From Muscardinus avellanarius (lineage: Eukaryota; Chordata; Mammalia; Rodentia; Gliridae): a DNA stretch of 64,000 nucleotides. The stretch's first letter is position 1. Each line of letters opens with the position of its first letter. Where the stretch lies: assembly GCA_963383645.1 (NCBI GenBank), contig OY726560.1, positions 63,877,058 through 63,941,057 on the forward strand, written 5' to 3'. Positions 44,414 through 55,287 of this stretch are shown here, piece after piece. A program made the translations under genes and the position numbers. Below the pieces are notes generated by a model. It was not told the origin of the DNA. It saw only the letters and a list, made by a program, of their open reading frames with translations, and did not search any database.

Positions 44414-45205
44414 TTGGACCTATTAAAGAATGGTTTCTTTTTTGGTTTGGCTTTTTTGTTTAGTGTGGACTTTCATAACTTTTTCAGTCTTGACCTATGG
44501 TAAGGAATATATTTTTAATAGTATAACTCAGTACTTACATGCATTTATATATATTTAACTAAAAAGATGTATGAAGCAGTAATGTAGTATCTTTAACTTG
44601 TATTATATACTAATATTTTCTATTTTGTTCTCTTAAGAGCTATAATTGCTATAATTGTGATTTTAAAATTCATTTAAGACCTTGTTTTAAGACCTGGTAA
44701 TGGATATAATTTGTCCTTTGAAAAATAATTAATATGACTTTTAAGATTTCTTTCAAAACCAATATTCTGTTACTCATAGAGAATCAAAGTTCTTTGTAGG
44801 ACAGCTAGAACCCATTTTAAATTAGGAATAATAAGAATGTCCCCAAGATATTTGGATGTCCAGTATCATTAGTTACCTGAAAAGTATAAAAAAGGAAAAA
44901 GAAAGAAAAAAATAGGCTGTTTTTTGAATGAAATCTGTGGTTTAGTTAATATTATTGTATAAATACTCAGTTTTTAGTTTTAACCAGTATATTGTGGATA
45001 TGTCAGTTGCTATCACTGGAGAAAACTAGATGAAAGATGTAGTATCTGTGTGGAAATCTGTACTCTCTGTGTGGGTGTATACACACACACAATTATTCTA
45101 AAATAGTTAAAAGTCTAGAGGAGCATCTTTGGGTAGTATGCTCTCAAAAAAACAATATATCTAAACCACAGAATTTTGTTTAGAAGTTTTTATTGTAATA
45201 TATTT
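44414..45205. other. intron, no recognised repeat
   Basis: Very AT-rich, nothing identified. Confidence 0.4.
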
Positions 45206-45225
45206 AGGATATAATATATATATGC

Positions 45226-45228
<3 letters not shown>

Positions 45229-45304
<76 letters not shown>
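45229..45304. repeat. (TG)n(AG)n compound microsatellite
   Basis: TG to about 45263, then about 20 GA units; lies between the left target copy and the SINE, so it replaces the tail. Confidence 0.97.
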
Positions 45305-45308
<4 letters not shown>

Positions 45309-45504
45309 TGGCGCTGGGTATTGAACCTAGTGGCATTCTACTTCAGAACTATACCTCCAGCCTTATTTGATTTTTATTTGGAAACAGGGCCTCACTAAAT
45401 TGATGAGAGCCTCATTACTTTCTGAGACTGTCCTCAAACCTTGATTCTTCTGTCTCAGCTCCCAAGTAATGTGATTACAGGCATGCACCACCACAACTGC
45501 TGAG
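45305..45504 (-). mobile_element. SINE B1-dID, class A
   Basis: GGTATTGAACCTAGTGGCAT. Imperfect target copies (GGATATAATATAT and GGATAATATATTA) flank tail plus body. Confidence 0.9.
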
Positions 45505-45541
45505 GATAATATATTAATAAAGTTCACCGTCCTGAACAGTA

Positions 45542-45547
<6 letters not shown>

Positions 45548-45575
<28 letters not shown>

Positions 45576-45986
45576 GTACTGAGGATTGAACTAGGGGCTT
45601 TTTACCTCTTAAATACATTACCAGCCTTTATTTTATTATTTATTTATTTATTTATTTATTCTTGCAGGTTTGGGGGTGGAACACAGGGGCATTTGACCTC
45701 TGAGCTATAGCCCTTGCCCTATTTTTATTCTTTATTTTTTGAAACCAGGTCTTACTAGGTTATGGAGTGCTTCACTAAGTAACTGAGGCTGTCTGCGAAC
45801 TGTGATCCTCTCAGCCTCCCAAATGCTGGGATTACAAGCGTGGGCCACCATGCCCAGCTTATTATTTATTTTGAAACAGTCTCACTAAGTTGCTGAGGGC
45901 CTCACTAAAATGTTGAGACTGGCTGCAAATCTGTACTGAGATTACAGTAGTGCTGAGATTATAGGTGTGTGCCACCATGCCTACCT
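45548..45986 (-). mobile_element. SINE B1-dID, class A, interrupted
   Basis: (TG)n tail at 45548-45575, ID half to about 45636, B1 half at about 45862-45986. TSD around TGAACAGTAAA near 45533 and 45988. Confidence 0.92.
45637..45860 (-). mobile_element. SINE class C, nested
   Basis: (TTTA)n tail, GTTTGGGGGTGGAACACAG, CCCTTGCCC; TTATTATTTATTT on both sides is the likely TSD. Confidence 0.92.
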
Positions 45987-46125
45987 CTGAACAGTAAAAT
46001 TTTAATATGGCTTTTCTAAATAAGAGATAGAAACTTAATAAGCAGTATTATAGTTGAGCTTGTGAATCCTACTTAATAGTTGTTGGACAGTTTCTTAGAA
46101 GATTAGAACTAGAGAAGAATTAATA

Positions 46126-46127
<2 letters not shown>

Positions 46128-46166
<39 letters not shown>
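46128..46166. repeat. (TA)n microsatellite
   Basis: About 19 TA units before the SINE ID half. Confidence 0.97.
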
Positions 46167-46168
<2 letters not shown>

Positions 46169-46292
46169 CATTGGGGATGGAACCCAGGGGCATTCCACCT
46201 CTGAGCTACACCCTCAGCCCTATTTTTATTCTTTATTTTGAAACGGTGTCTCACTGAATTGCAAAGGGCCTCACTGAGTAGTAACTGAGGCT
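46166..46292 (-). mobile_element. SINE class A, cut at the minisatellite
   Basis: GGGGATGGAACCCAGGGGCA to GTAACTGAGGCTG, then the SINE stops where the 50-bp repeats begin. The rest of the B1 half is absent from the next kilobase. Confidence 0.9.
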
Positions 46293-46556
46293 GGGATTGG
46301 AGCCTGCTGAGGGGTTAGGCTGGTGCCGAGGCCAGTGAGGCTAGGATTGGAGCCTGCCATGAGGCAAGGCCGGGGCTGGGGCCTCTGAGGCCGGGATTGG
46401 AGCTTGCCGAGGGGTTAGGCCTGTGCCATGACCAGCGAGGCCGGGATTAGGCCTGCCATGAGGCAAGGCCAGTGCTGGAGCCAGCAAGGCCAGCATCAGA
46501 GTCCTCCAGGTGGCCAGGCCAGTGCTGGGGCCGTCAAGAGTGGGATCGGAACTTGC
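46293..46556. repeat. GC-rich 50-bp minisatellite, dimeric 100-bp order
   Basis: Units start at 46293, 46343, 46393, 46443, about 46493 and 46542, each near GGGATTGGAGCCTGCC. Units 1 and 3 share GAGGGGTTAGGC; units 2 and 4 share ATGAGGCAAGGCC, giving an alternating A-B order. Confidence 0.94.
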
Positions 46557-47150
46557 AATGTGACATACACAGAGAAACATCACAGAACATAAAAACCCCG
46601 ATGCTTTCCCTAATATGCAAAAACTAGGAAGAAATAGGTAATAGGAGGAGATCTAGTGGAAGAAAGGGCTCTGTAGAGGAGCAGTTAAGGTGACCAATCA
46701 GAGGGGAGGATGGAATCTCTTTAAAACTCATGATGTACATAAACTAATATATCAAAGTTAATCACCAGGCCGGGCATAGTGGCACATGCTTGTAATCCCC
46801 ATGCTTGGGAGGTGGAGACAGGAGGATCGTGCAGGTTCAAAGTCAGCTGCACTGGCTTAAGAAACCCTGTTTACAAATAAAAAGTATAAAATAGGTCTGG
46901 GAGTATAGCCCGGAGGTAGAAGGGCTTCCAGGAACCCCAGTACCACCAAAAAAAAAAAAAAAACAAAAAACAAACCAAAAACAAACCAAAATAAAAGTTA
47001 ATCTCCAGTCAAGCATGGGATCGAGGGAGGGGGAGGGAATGGGATGGGGATCGGATAAAGGCTAATTGGATGATGTGTGCTTGTATATCCTCACAATTCT
47101 TGTATTCCATTGTGATGTAAGACTACAATGCGCGCTTAAAAGCTAAAAGA
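46556..47150 (+). mobile_element. L1-like or other retroelement 3' part
   Basis: Continues from the minisatellite. It ends with a G-rich tract (GGGAGGGGGAGGGAATGGGA near 47028), TGATGTGTGCTTGTATATCC and an A-rich end near 47140. The arrangement resembles the young L1 3' end at 8150-8295. A class D SINE interrupts it. Family not certain. Confidence 0.5.
46769..46993 (+). mobile_element. SINE class D, young
   Basis: GCCGGGCATAGTGGCACATG to CCAGGAACCCCAGTACC, tail of about 17 A with CAAA variants. TSD AAAGTTAATCWCCAG at 46754-46768 and 46994-47008. Confidence 0.96.
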
Positions 47151-47505
47151 AATTTTACCTTGGGTATTTATTATGTACCTATTACCATGCTGAGTATAAT
47201 AATGTGATTCAAGGGAAATGAATGAAATTGCTCCTGCTCTTCAGGAATTTCTGTCTAATTATGTGTGATCAGATGAGATACCAATAGTAAAAGTTACACA
47301 AGGTCCTCTGTGTAGAGAACATAGCCAGCTTCTCTCCACTCAGATTTGATGATTTTCTTAGGTATGTATTTTTACCAAGAAACCAAGACTCTGATATAAT
47401 TGCTCAAGATCATACATGAAGTAAATTTTAGAACTACCTGACTGTTCCATAAAATAATTTTGTGATTGGGTATTTTGGATACTATGAAGTAAAAATAAAG
47501 TCTCA
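47150..47505. other. intron, no recognised repeat
   Basis: AT-rich, nothing identified. Confidence 0.4.
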
Positions 47506-47512
47506 TTTCAAT

Positions 47513-47582
47513 TTGTGTGTGTGTGTGTAGGAGTGTACTGGGGCTTGAACCCAAGGGCATTCTACCTCCAAGCTACAGCTCA

Positions 47583-47621
<39 letters not shown>

Positions 47622-47762
47622 TTTAGTTTTTTTTTTGAAACAAAGTCTTGGTAGATTGCTGAGAATCTCATTACATTGCTGAGGCTGCCTTTGAACCTGC
47701 AATCCTCTTGTCTCGGCTTCCCAAGTACTAGGATTATAGGCAGGCACCAACACACCTGGCTC
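47513..47762 (-). mobile_element. SINE B1-dID with (TA)n in the linker
   Basis: (TG)n tail, CTTGAACCCAAGGGCATTC, then (TA)n at 47586-47613 and poly(T) in the linker, then the B1 half. Confidence 0.92.
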
Positions 47763-47872
47763 TGTATTGTTTCTAAGATAAAAGGCACTATGAAATTAAA
47801 TAACTCAAAAAATGAAACTTAGGAATTATAATACATGTAAATTTTTAAGATACATTATTTGTTTATTTATTT

Positions 47873-48055
47873 AGGTGGTACTGGGGTTCCTGGAAACCCT
47901 TCTACCTTTGGGCTACATTCCCAGACCTATTTTTTATACTTTTTATTTTGGAAACAGGGCCTCTCAAGCCAGCGCGACTGGCTTCGAACCTGCACGATCC
48001 TCCTGTCTCCGCCTCCCACATGCGGGGATTTACAAGTGTGCGCCCCCACGCCCGG
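47873..48055 (-). mobile_element. SINE class D
   Basis: A (TTTA)n tail, GGGGTTCCTGGAAACCC and CTCTCAAGCCAGCGCGACTG. Confidence 0.94.
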
Positions 48056-48542
48056 CATTGATACTGATAGTTCCTATTAATCTAGTTGTTTTATTTTTAC
48101 ATTTTTTTATTTGCTAAAGGTACTTTTTTTTTAGAAACAGAGATTCAAAGGTCCAAAATAATACAAAATGGTACAGCGAGGTCCCGTGTCCTCTTCACCC
48201 AGCCTCCTGTGGTGATTACACTCTACTCACCTGTGGTAGGATAGCCACACCAGGGAATCTGTACGGATGTGTTGTTGCTCTATGCCATCTTACCACACAG
48301 GTAGACTCATGTACCTGCCACCACAGTCACCGCTGTGTCTCCCTCCACTGCCCTGTGGACTCTCACTATCACCAATGCCCAGCATGCCAGCCCTGGGCCC
48401 CGCGCAGCAGGTTTTCATCTCTGCATCTGCCATCTCAAGAGTGTTAGATGAGTGAAATCGTGCAGTGATTTGAATAAATCCTGTGGCGTGGTGTTAATGT
48501 TCCATAGTTGGTTTACACTCACCTATTGAAGGATGTTTTGGT

Positions 48543-48646
48543 TTCCCACTTTTAGTTTTTCTGAAAAAAGTTGCTACATTTCCCTTGAATCATGTTATTA
48601 CATTCAGCATAAAATTTCCCACTCTTAGTTTTCTGAAAAAAGTTGT
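48543..48646. repeat. diverged tandem duplication, period 73 bp
   Basis: TTTCCCACTTTTAGTTTTTC.. at 48543-48574 recurs with small changes at 48616-48646, ending GAAAAAAGTTG both times; inside the L1. Confidence 0.85.
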
Positions 48647-48802
48647 ATTGGGATTTGTGTGGCCATAAATGTTTCTCTAGTATAAACGCCTAGGAGTGCA
48701 ATAGATGGGTCATGTGGAAATGTAGGTTTAGTTTTCTAGAAAAGTTCTGTGCTATTTTCCAGAGTGGTGGAACCATTTGTGTCACAATTAGGAATACATG
48801 AA

Positions 48803-48990
48803 AAGCCAGGTATGGTGGTGCACCCTTGTAATCCCAGTTATTGGGAGACTGAGATGGAAGGATCACAGGTTCGAGGCTAGTCTGAGCAACTTACACCCTG
48901 TTTCAAAATAAAAAATAAAATAAGGCTGGGGGTATAATTGAGAGGTAAAATGTCCCTGGGTTCAATTCCTAGTATCACCACTACCAGAAA
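48803..48990 (+). mobile_element. SINE B1-dID, class A
   Basis: GCCAGGTATGGTGGTGCACC to GGTTCAATTCCTAGTATC; one CAACTTAGTGAG unit missing. Confidence 0.92.
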
Positions 48991-49400
48991 CAACAGTAAC
49001 AACAAATCCTAAGAAGTTCAGTGTCTCATTCTCATCAGCATTTCTTCTTGTAACTTAAAAAAAGTCATTCTGATAGGTATATAATGATTGTCACCATGGT
49101 CTTAATTTATATGTCCTTAATGTAGAACATCTTTTTATTTTTTGGCCATCTCTATCCCTTTTTAGGGAAACGTCTGTCTTTTGCACATGTTCGATTTGGT
49201 TTTTTATTCTAGAGCTTTGAAAGTTTTTATATATTCTAGGTAGGAGTTCTTTGTTGAAGATGTGGCTTAACAAACCTGCTCTCCCCATTTGATTTTTTAT
49301 CCTTTTTGAGTTTTTTTTTTTTTTCTGTTGTGGTTCTGGAGCTCAAACTTACACTTGTAGCCTTCATCTTCTTAATATGGCCTCCCACAGAGCAGCAGCT

Positions 49401-49624
49401 TTTTTTTTTTTTTTTTTTTTTTTTTTGCAGGTCTGGGGATGGACCCCAGGGGCATTCGACCTACGAGCTACACCCCCTGCCCTATTTTTTATTCTTTATT
49501 TTGAAACTGCGTCTCACTGAGTTGCAGAGGGCCTCACGGAGTAGCTGAGGCTGTGTGCAAACTGATCTTCTGGTCTCAGCTTCCCAAATGCTGGGATTAC
49601 AAGCGTGCACCACCACGCCAGGCA
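49401..49624 (-). mobile_element. SINE class C
   Basis: A T run then GCAGGTCTGGGGATGGACCC, CCCCCTGCCC. First of two at the GCAGCTTTTAATTTT target. Confidence 0.94.
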
Positions 49625-49633
49625 GCAGCTTTT

Positions 49634-49639
<6 letters not shown>

Positions 49640-49667
<28 letters not shown>

Positions 49668-49849
49668 GTGGTGGTACTGGGGTTCCTGGAAACCCTTGTA
49701 CCTCCGGGCTACACTCCCAGACCTATTTTTATATTTTTATTTGGAAACAGGGTCTCTTAACCAGTGCGGCTGGCTTCGAACCTGCGTGATCCTCCTGTCT
49801 CCGCCTCCCAAGCGCGGGGATTACAAGCGTGCGCCACCACACTCGGCTT
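49640..49849 (-). mobile_element. SINE class D
   Basis: Poly(T), GGGGTTCCTGGAAACCC. Target copies at 49625-49639 and about 49850-49863. Confidence 0.95.
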
Positions 49850-50167
49850 CAGCTTTTAATTTTGATGAAACCCAGTTCCTTGATTTTTATCTTTTCAGTG
49901 TACTTTTGGTTTCATGTCTAAACCTCTTCACCAGACTCTAGGTCTCCAAAGGTATCCAAGTATTTACAAGTTTTTGGTTTAAAACTTATGTTTAATTTTA
50001 TATTTTGAGTTTGGTTTTTTACCCCTATCAGATGTCATGTTTAGGTCAAAGTTTTTGTTTTGTCTTTGTTTATTTTGTGGTTTCTTTTTTTTTTTTTGTA
50101 GGGGGAGGGAGATTGGACTGCTTATGGATGTCCAGCCAAATACTATTTGTTAGAAAGATTATCTTTT

Positions 50168-50380
50168 TTTTTTTTTTCGGGTCTGGGGATGGAACCCAGT
50201 GCATTCGACCTCCGAGCTACATCCCCTGCCCTATTTTTTATTCTTTTAAATTTGAAACAGGGTCTCACTAAGTTGCGGAGGACCTCATTAAGTAGCTGAG
50301 GCTGTCCGCGAACCGCAATCCTCCTGACTCAGCCTCCCAAATTCTGGGATTAGACATGTGTGCCACCACGCCCGGCTAGG
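50168..50380 (-). mobile_element. SINE class C
   Basis: GTCTGGGGATGGAACCCAG and GAACCGCAATCC. TSD AAGATTATCTTTT at 50155-50167 and 50381-50393. Confidence 0.95.
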
Positions 50381-50471
50381 AAGATTATCTTTTATCTATT
50401 GATTTGCTCCTGCACCTTTGTGAAAAAAAATCAATTGTGACTCTATTTCTGGTATTTCTAGTACATTTGTT

Positions 50472-50506
50472 CTCTTCCCTTTCTCCCTCCCTTCCTCCCT
50501 CCCACT
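50472..50506. repeat. (CCCTT)n-like pyrimidine tract
   Basis: TCCCTCCCTTCCTCCCTCCC next to a SINE tail. Confidence 0.93.
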
Positions 50507-50700
50507 CTTTTGGTACTGAGGATTGATTGGGGCATTCTGCCTCCAAGTATACTCCCAGTTCTCTTTTATTTTTTATTTTGAAACAAAGTCTTGCCAAGTT
50601 ACTGAGGCCTGGTCAAGTTGCTGAGAGTGGTCTCAAACCCATGATTCTCCTGTCTCAGCCTTCCAAGTACTGGGATTAGAGGTGTGCCCGTTGTGCCCAA
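50507..50700 (-). mobile_element. SINE B1-dID, class A, old
   Basis: GGTACTGAGGATTGATTGGG with the AACCCAGG part deleted; full B1 half. Confidence 0.9.
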
Positions 50701-50935
50701 CTTATTAACCTTTTTAAGAACCATGATCTTTTTTCATTGCTTTCCTCTGTAGTTTTCCTGTTTCTAGTTTTACCAATTTTTGTTCTTAATTTACTTCCTT
50801 CTGCTTGCTTTAGGTTTATTTTCCTTCTGTTCTTTGTTCTTGGGCTGGGAGATTTGATTATTGACTTTAACTTTGCCTTTTATACTCCTTGTTTTTTAGG
50901 GTAAGCCATATAAACTTTTGATTTAAAGGATTTTC
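50700..50935 (-). mobile_element. old L1 fragment, antisense
   Basis: CTTCCTTCTGCTTGCTTTAG and GGGCTGGGAGATTTGATTAT recall an internal L1 segment; could continue the 48.1-50.5 kb element. Confidence 0.5.
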
Positions 50936-52704
50936 TACAGTCCCACCTCCCAGATGTGCTGGTAGTAATATTTTATATAGGTATATGGATGTATACAAAT
51001 TATATAGTCCTATTTCACTTCAAAATGTATTATAAGAATTTCTATGTAGCTAAATATATATAATGTGCACAGGATTCCACTGTAGTTATATACTATAATT
51101 TGTTATTATTTTGTTGTGGAGTTTGTTGCTAGTCACCATGAAATAATAGTAGCACAGATAACAAACCTGGAGCATTTTTAAAACTCAACAGTAATTCCTT
51201 GTCTGTAGGTCCCATCTTTTTTTAGAGAGCATAAAAGTACAGCTGTTTGGGACACTGATCCTGCTTGATGAGACTCACTAGACCTCCCACATTTAAACTT
51301 GTATTGTCAAAGGCCAAGCATACTTCTTCCTGTATGACTGCTTGTCTCTTAGCTTGAAGCTGCTGTTAGGGCTAAACTGTAGATGTATATACCATTTTGT
51401 CTGAGATGGACATTTGGCATTTCAAGGGATACCCAGACTCATTGCCCCACTTCCCCTCTCCTATGCTTCCCCAGGAATGTTAATTCCCTCCTGTGGGTAT
51501 CTGATACAAGTGATTTCCTTTCTGTATGTGTGTAATATACACATAATCAGTAATACTTAGGGGAGCACTGCATATATGGAATTCCATTCTTGACTGTGTT
51601 TGTTACATGATCAAAGGATATAGCTACCTACTTTGGAGAATGGTTAATTGGAATTTCCTGTCTATTCTAAATTTAGTGAGAGAAGCTTTGGTTTCTTAAT
51701 TATTTGTCAGTGGATAGTAAAAAGTGGATACACAGGTTTGGGGTACAAACTAGACTTTGAGCATAGACATGCCGAAGAGGAATTGCTGAGTACACACTTG
51801 AGGAGGAGGCTGGACCTTAGAGGGCAGGTCTGGACTGGAGTGTTAGATACGAGAATCGCCTGGTGTGCAGCACCCACCAGGCCCCACTGTACTGGGTGGC
51901 ATTTTCCAAAAATGTCAGACATACTCCATGTCAGAGGTATTTAGTTTCTTTTCTCTCTCAATTGCTGGGGTCTAATGTAACCTTTTCAGATTTGCCTTTC
52001 ATGACCACCCCAGTTATTAAAACCACACCTCTTCAGCAGATCCTGACAATTCTCAGAGCCCTGCTCTTTCTCAGTATCACCTTCACTACCCTTGTTTGGC
52101 TAAAGCAGATGCAGCGAGGAGGAGCACTGATGAGATGAACCTGGAGAGCGGAGAGAGGCGTTAGGTCATCCAGGACTGTCTTACAATGGAATGAATATTT
52201 TTAAGCAGGAGAAAAACAGACCATGTTTATATAGTGTTTATAGGGAAGCAATAGAAAAAAGGTAAAACTTGTTATGGGTAGATGAAGTAGAGATTTTTGT
52301 AATAGAATAAAGACAAACAAACAACAACAACAAAAAATTTGATCATCTAGGCTCTCTGAGATGTTGAAGAAGCCAAGAAGAATAGGGCATGATTCGGTGT
52401 CTCACCTGAAGAGCGACTCTCAAGGGTTAGAGAGATGATTTCAATCCAAAGATAATTTCTTGGAAAGAGAAAAGTCACATGATGTGGGAGCACGAAAGCA
52501 CACATTTGGTCCAGTGTTCAGATTTATACATCCAAATTTAGTATTTGAACAGGTTTTATAAAGTTACTGCTTAGAAGTAGTTCACAGTATTTAAAGATCA
52601 CCAATTTGAAGGGATGTTTAATATCCTTTTGAGATCAGAAAAAATTTCGGTGTGTTTGATGTTTATTGAATCTCTGCTAGAGATTAGAATATTTTTTCAA
52701 ATTT
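50936..52704. other. intron, no recognised SINE
   Basis: 1.8 kb of mixed, probably old sequence. Frames such as 51648-51944 show no family resemblance and no splice-linked partner. Confidence 0.4.
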
Positions 52705-52714
52705 GTTTTAAGGA

Positions 52715-52932
52715 TTTTTTTTTTTTTTTTTTTTGGTGGTACTGGGGTTCCTGGAAGCCCTTCTACCTCCGGGCTACACTCCCACGGGCTACACTCCCAG
52801 ACCTATTTTTTTTTACTTTTTATGTGGAAACAGGGTCTCTTATGCCAGCGCGGCTGGCTCCGAACCAGCGCGATCCTCCTGTCTCCGCCTACCAAGCGCG
52901 GGGATTACAAGTGTGCGCCACCACGCCCGGCA
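52715..52932 (-). mobile_element. SINE class D with internal duplication
   Basis: CGGGCTACACTCCCA occurs twice in tandem in the ID half. TSD GTTTTAAGGA at 52705-52714 and 52933-52942. Confidence 0.95.
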
Positions 52933-52978
52933 GTTTTAAGGAATTTTAATTTGGGGTGATGTTAATAAGTACTGCACC

Positions 52979-53154
52979 ATCCTGGCAAAGTGGCACATGC
53001 CTGTGATCCCAGTACTTGAGAGACTAAGACAGAAGGATCACAAGTTTGAGGCCAGCCACAGAAATTTAGCAAGATGCTGTTTCAGAATGAAAAATAAAAA
53101 GGGCTAGAGGTATAACTTAGTGTTAGAGTACCCATGGGTTTTACTCCTCAGACA

Positions 53155-53204
<50 letters not shown>
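52979..53204 (+). mobile_element. SINE B1-dID with (CA)n tail
   Basis: CCTGGCAAAGTGGCACATGC to the diverged ID half GGTATAACTTAGTGTTAG; the tail is (CA)n at 53155-53204. Confidence 0.9.
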
Positions 53205-53205
<1 letters not shown>

Positions 53206-53365
53206 CACCAAGGAAAGTAATTGAATATGTTTGGATAGAACTAGATTAAACCAATGTATTTCTTGACTGTAGGACTTCTCAGGACTTATGATGTACTTAT
53301 ATACATTAAAAATCTTCTAGAATTGTATATAATGGATGGTACTTTCTAGACTCAATAGGCCATGG

Positions 53366-53408
53366 ATACTACTACTACTACTACTACTACTGCTACTACT
53401 ACTACTAC
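53366..53408. repeat. (TAC)n microsatellite
   Basis: About 14 ACT/TAC units with one TGC variant, forming the tail of the next SINE. Confidence 0.97.
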
Positions 53409-53603
53409 GGTACTGCAGATTGAATCCAGAGGCATTCTACTTCTGAGCTACACCCACAGACCTATTTTACTTTTATTTGGAAAGAAGGTCTCACTAGGTT
53501 GATGAGAGTCTCACTACTTGCTGAGACTGTCCTCAAACCTGCAATCCTCCTGTCTCAGCCTCCCAAGTACTGAGATTATAGGCACGTGCCACATGCCCGG
53601 CTG
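53409..53603 (-). mobile_element. SINE B1-dID, class A
   Basis: GATTGAATCCAGAGGCATTC, with the GATGAGAGTCTCACTACTTG variant. Confidence 0.93.
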
Positions 53604-54159
53604 ATCCTATTATGTTAATGAACCACCTGTGAGTACAGAACAAAGTTTAGAAAGTGCTGGCTTGTGTGATTTGCCCAAGATCTTAATAACTATAATAATT
53701 TTCATGTTCTATTCTTTGCTTCTCCTGAGATGTTTCAGTAAAAACATAAGGAACAATATTAACTATGAAAGTGCCAGGATTCTTGTGGCCACATTTTAGT
53801 AGTGTATTACATTTGGGTTAATGAATTTCTAAATTTGGCATAAATGTAACCAATAACCTTCATATAACTCAGTGGGCAAATATTACATAGAGTTTTAATT
53901 CTATATCAAATTTATGACCTTGGAATGTGTAATTGAATAACACTTTCTTTTTATTGCTTCTTTTTGTGCCTTTGAAGTATCAAGAATACCTCATTATAAC
54001 TTTCTTAGCTTTTCAGTACAGTCATTGTGTTGGCAGATAATCGTATTTTAGAACTTAATATATGGGGAAAATAATGGCAATGTAAAAATGCAACATGGTT
54101 TATATTCTATTATTAAAAAGAGTGGAAAGTACTTCTAGTAGCCACTTTTCATGTATTTC
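53604..54159. other. intron, no recognised repeat
   Basis: AT-rich, nothing identified. Confidence 0.4.
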
Positions 54160-54440
54160 TAGATTGGAGGTTGGCAAACCACAGATGACTAGAGCCGCCT
54201 GTTTTTGTATAGGCCTTATAATTTAACGTTGTACATTTAAAAATTATTTAAAAAATCAACAGAGGAATGGAAACTGAATGAAATAGAGTTTGCAGAATTC
54301 TTTAACTGACTGGCTGGTGCATAACCACACTCAGTATGGTATTGTCTGTGACTGCGTTCTTACTGTAGCAGCAGTGTCACGGTGTGCAAGGTGCCGTTGA
54401 CTCGCAAATGCCTAAATGCTGCTGTCCAGCTCTAGTTTGC
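54160..54440 (+). mobile_element. ancient repeat, probably DNA-transposon-like
   Basis: GTTGGCAAACCACAGATGAC, GCCGCCTGTTTTTGTATAGG and GTATTGTCTGTGACTGCG; same family as 32790-33305. Class tentative. Confidence 0.55.
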
Positions 54441-54531
54441 TAGCTTATGGTTTATCTTGGTGAAGGAAAGACTTTATGGGTTGTTTGATATGTGTTATAT
54501 ATGTACATATATATGTATACATATACATATT

Positions 54532-54709
54532 TTGGTACTAGGGATTGAACTAGGGAGATTTTACTTTTAAGCTAGATTTCCAGCCCTTTTAATATTTTAT
54601 TTTGAAATGGGGTCTCACTAAGTTGCCTGAGACTGGCCTTGAACCTGCAATCCTCGTATCTCAATCTCCCTTGTACTGGAATTATAGGCATGCACCACCA
54701 GGTCTGGCT
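54532..54709 (-). mobile_element. SINE B1-dID, class A, old
   Basis: GATTGAACTAGGGAGATTTT; one TGCTGAGGGCCT unit missing. Follows an AT-rich TATACATATAC tract. Confidence 0.9.
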
Positions 54710-55036
54710 TATTTGATAAGTTTATAAGAGATGAGAGCTATCGTATGTGTGATCAACACTCCAAATCATTCTCTTCTAATAATTTCCATATATTTGTCCC
54801 TAATGATTCTATTCTACTCTGTTTTCTGGTATATGTATATTTCATTTTATTTAATTTTCTTCCTTTTTCCTATTATTCAGTAAACAGTATATGATGTTAT
54901 ATATTGTGATTGAAAGCACTTGGATTTGATAAAAATTTCTTTATAATATAAAGAGAAATTTTGAATAATTTGTATTTTCCCCACATACTTGATTTAAGGA
55001 AAAAGCTTGTTCTATTTGAAGTTGAACTTGACAGGC

Positions 55037-55043
55037 TGTGTGT

Positions 55044-55079
<36 letters not shown>
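55037..55079. repeat. (TG)n microsatellite
   Basis: About 20 TG units with one TATG, forming the tail of the next SINE. Confidence 0.97.
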
Positions 55080-55082
<3 letters not shown>

Positions 55083-55278
55083 GGAGGTGGAACCCAGTGG
55101 CTTTCTACCTCCAGTCTATACTCCCAGACCTATTTTATACTTTATTTGGAAACAGGCTCTCACTAAGTTGCTGAGAGCCTCACTCAGTAGCTGAGGCTGG
55201 CTTTGAACCTGTGCCATCCTCCTGTCTCAGCATCCCAAGCACTGAGATTACAACAAGCATGTGCCGCCATGCCCTGCT
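55080..55278 (-). mobile_element. SINE class B
   Basis: GGAGGTGGAACCCAGTGGC and the AGAGCCTCACTCAGTAG variant, as at 20540. Confidence 0.93.
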
Positions 55279-55287
55279 GATAGGCTA

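Larger units (their letters stand above)
48120..50460 (-). mobile_element. old L1, antisense, split by SINEs
   Basis: Fragments in L1 order: GGATGTTTTGGTTTCCCAC, CGCCTAGGAGTGCAATAGAT, TTCCAGAGTGGTGGAACCAT, GTAGGAGTTCTTTGTTGAAG, GGATGTCCAGCCAAATACTA, CACCTTTGTGAAAAAAAATC. Confidence 0.8.

Noticed and set aside
46341..46583. 80-codon frame rich in Ala, Pro and Leu
   Set aside because: It is the translation of the 50-bp minisatellite; the repeated peptide follows the repeat period.
51648..51944. 98-codon frame with mixed composition
   Set aside because: Overlapped by an equally long minus frame, with no recognisable domain and no exon-like borders I trust.
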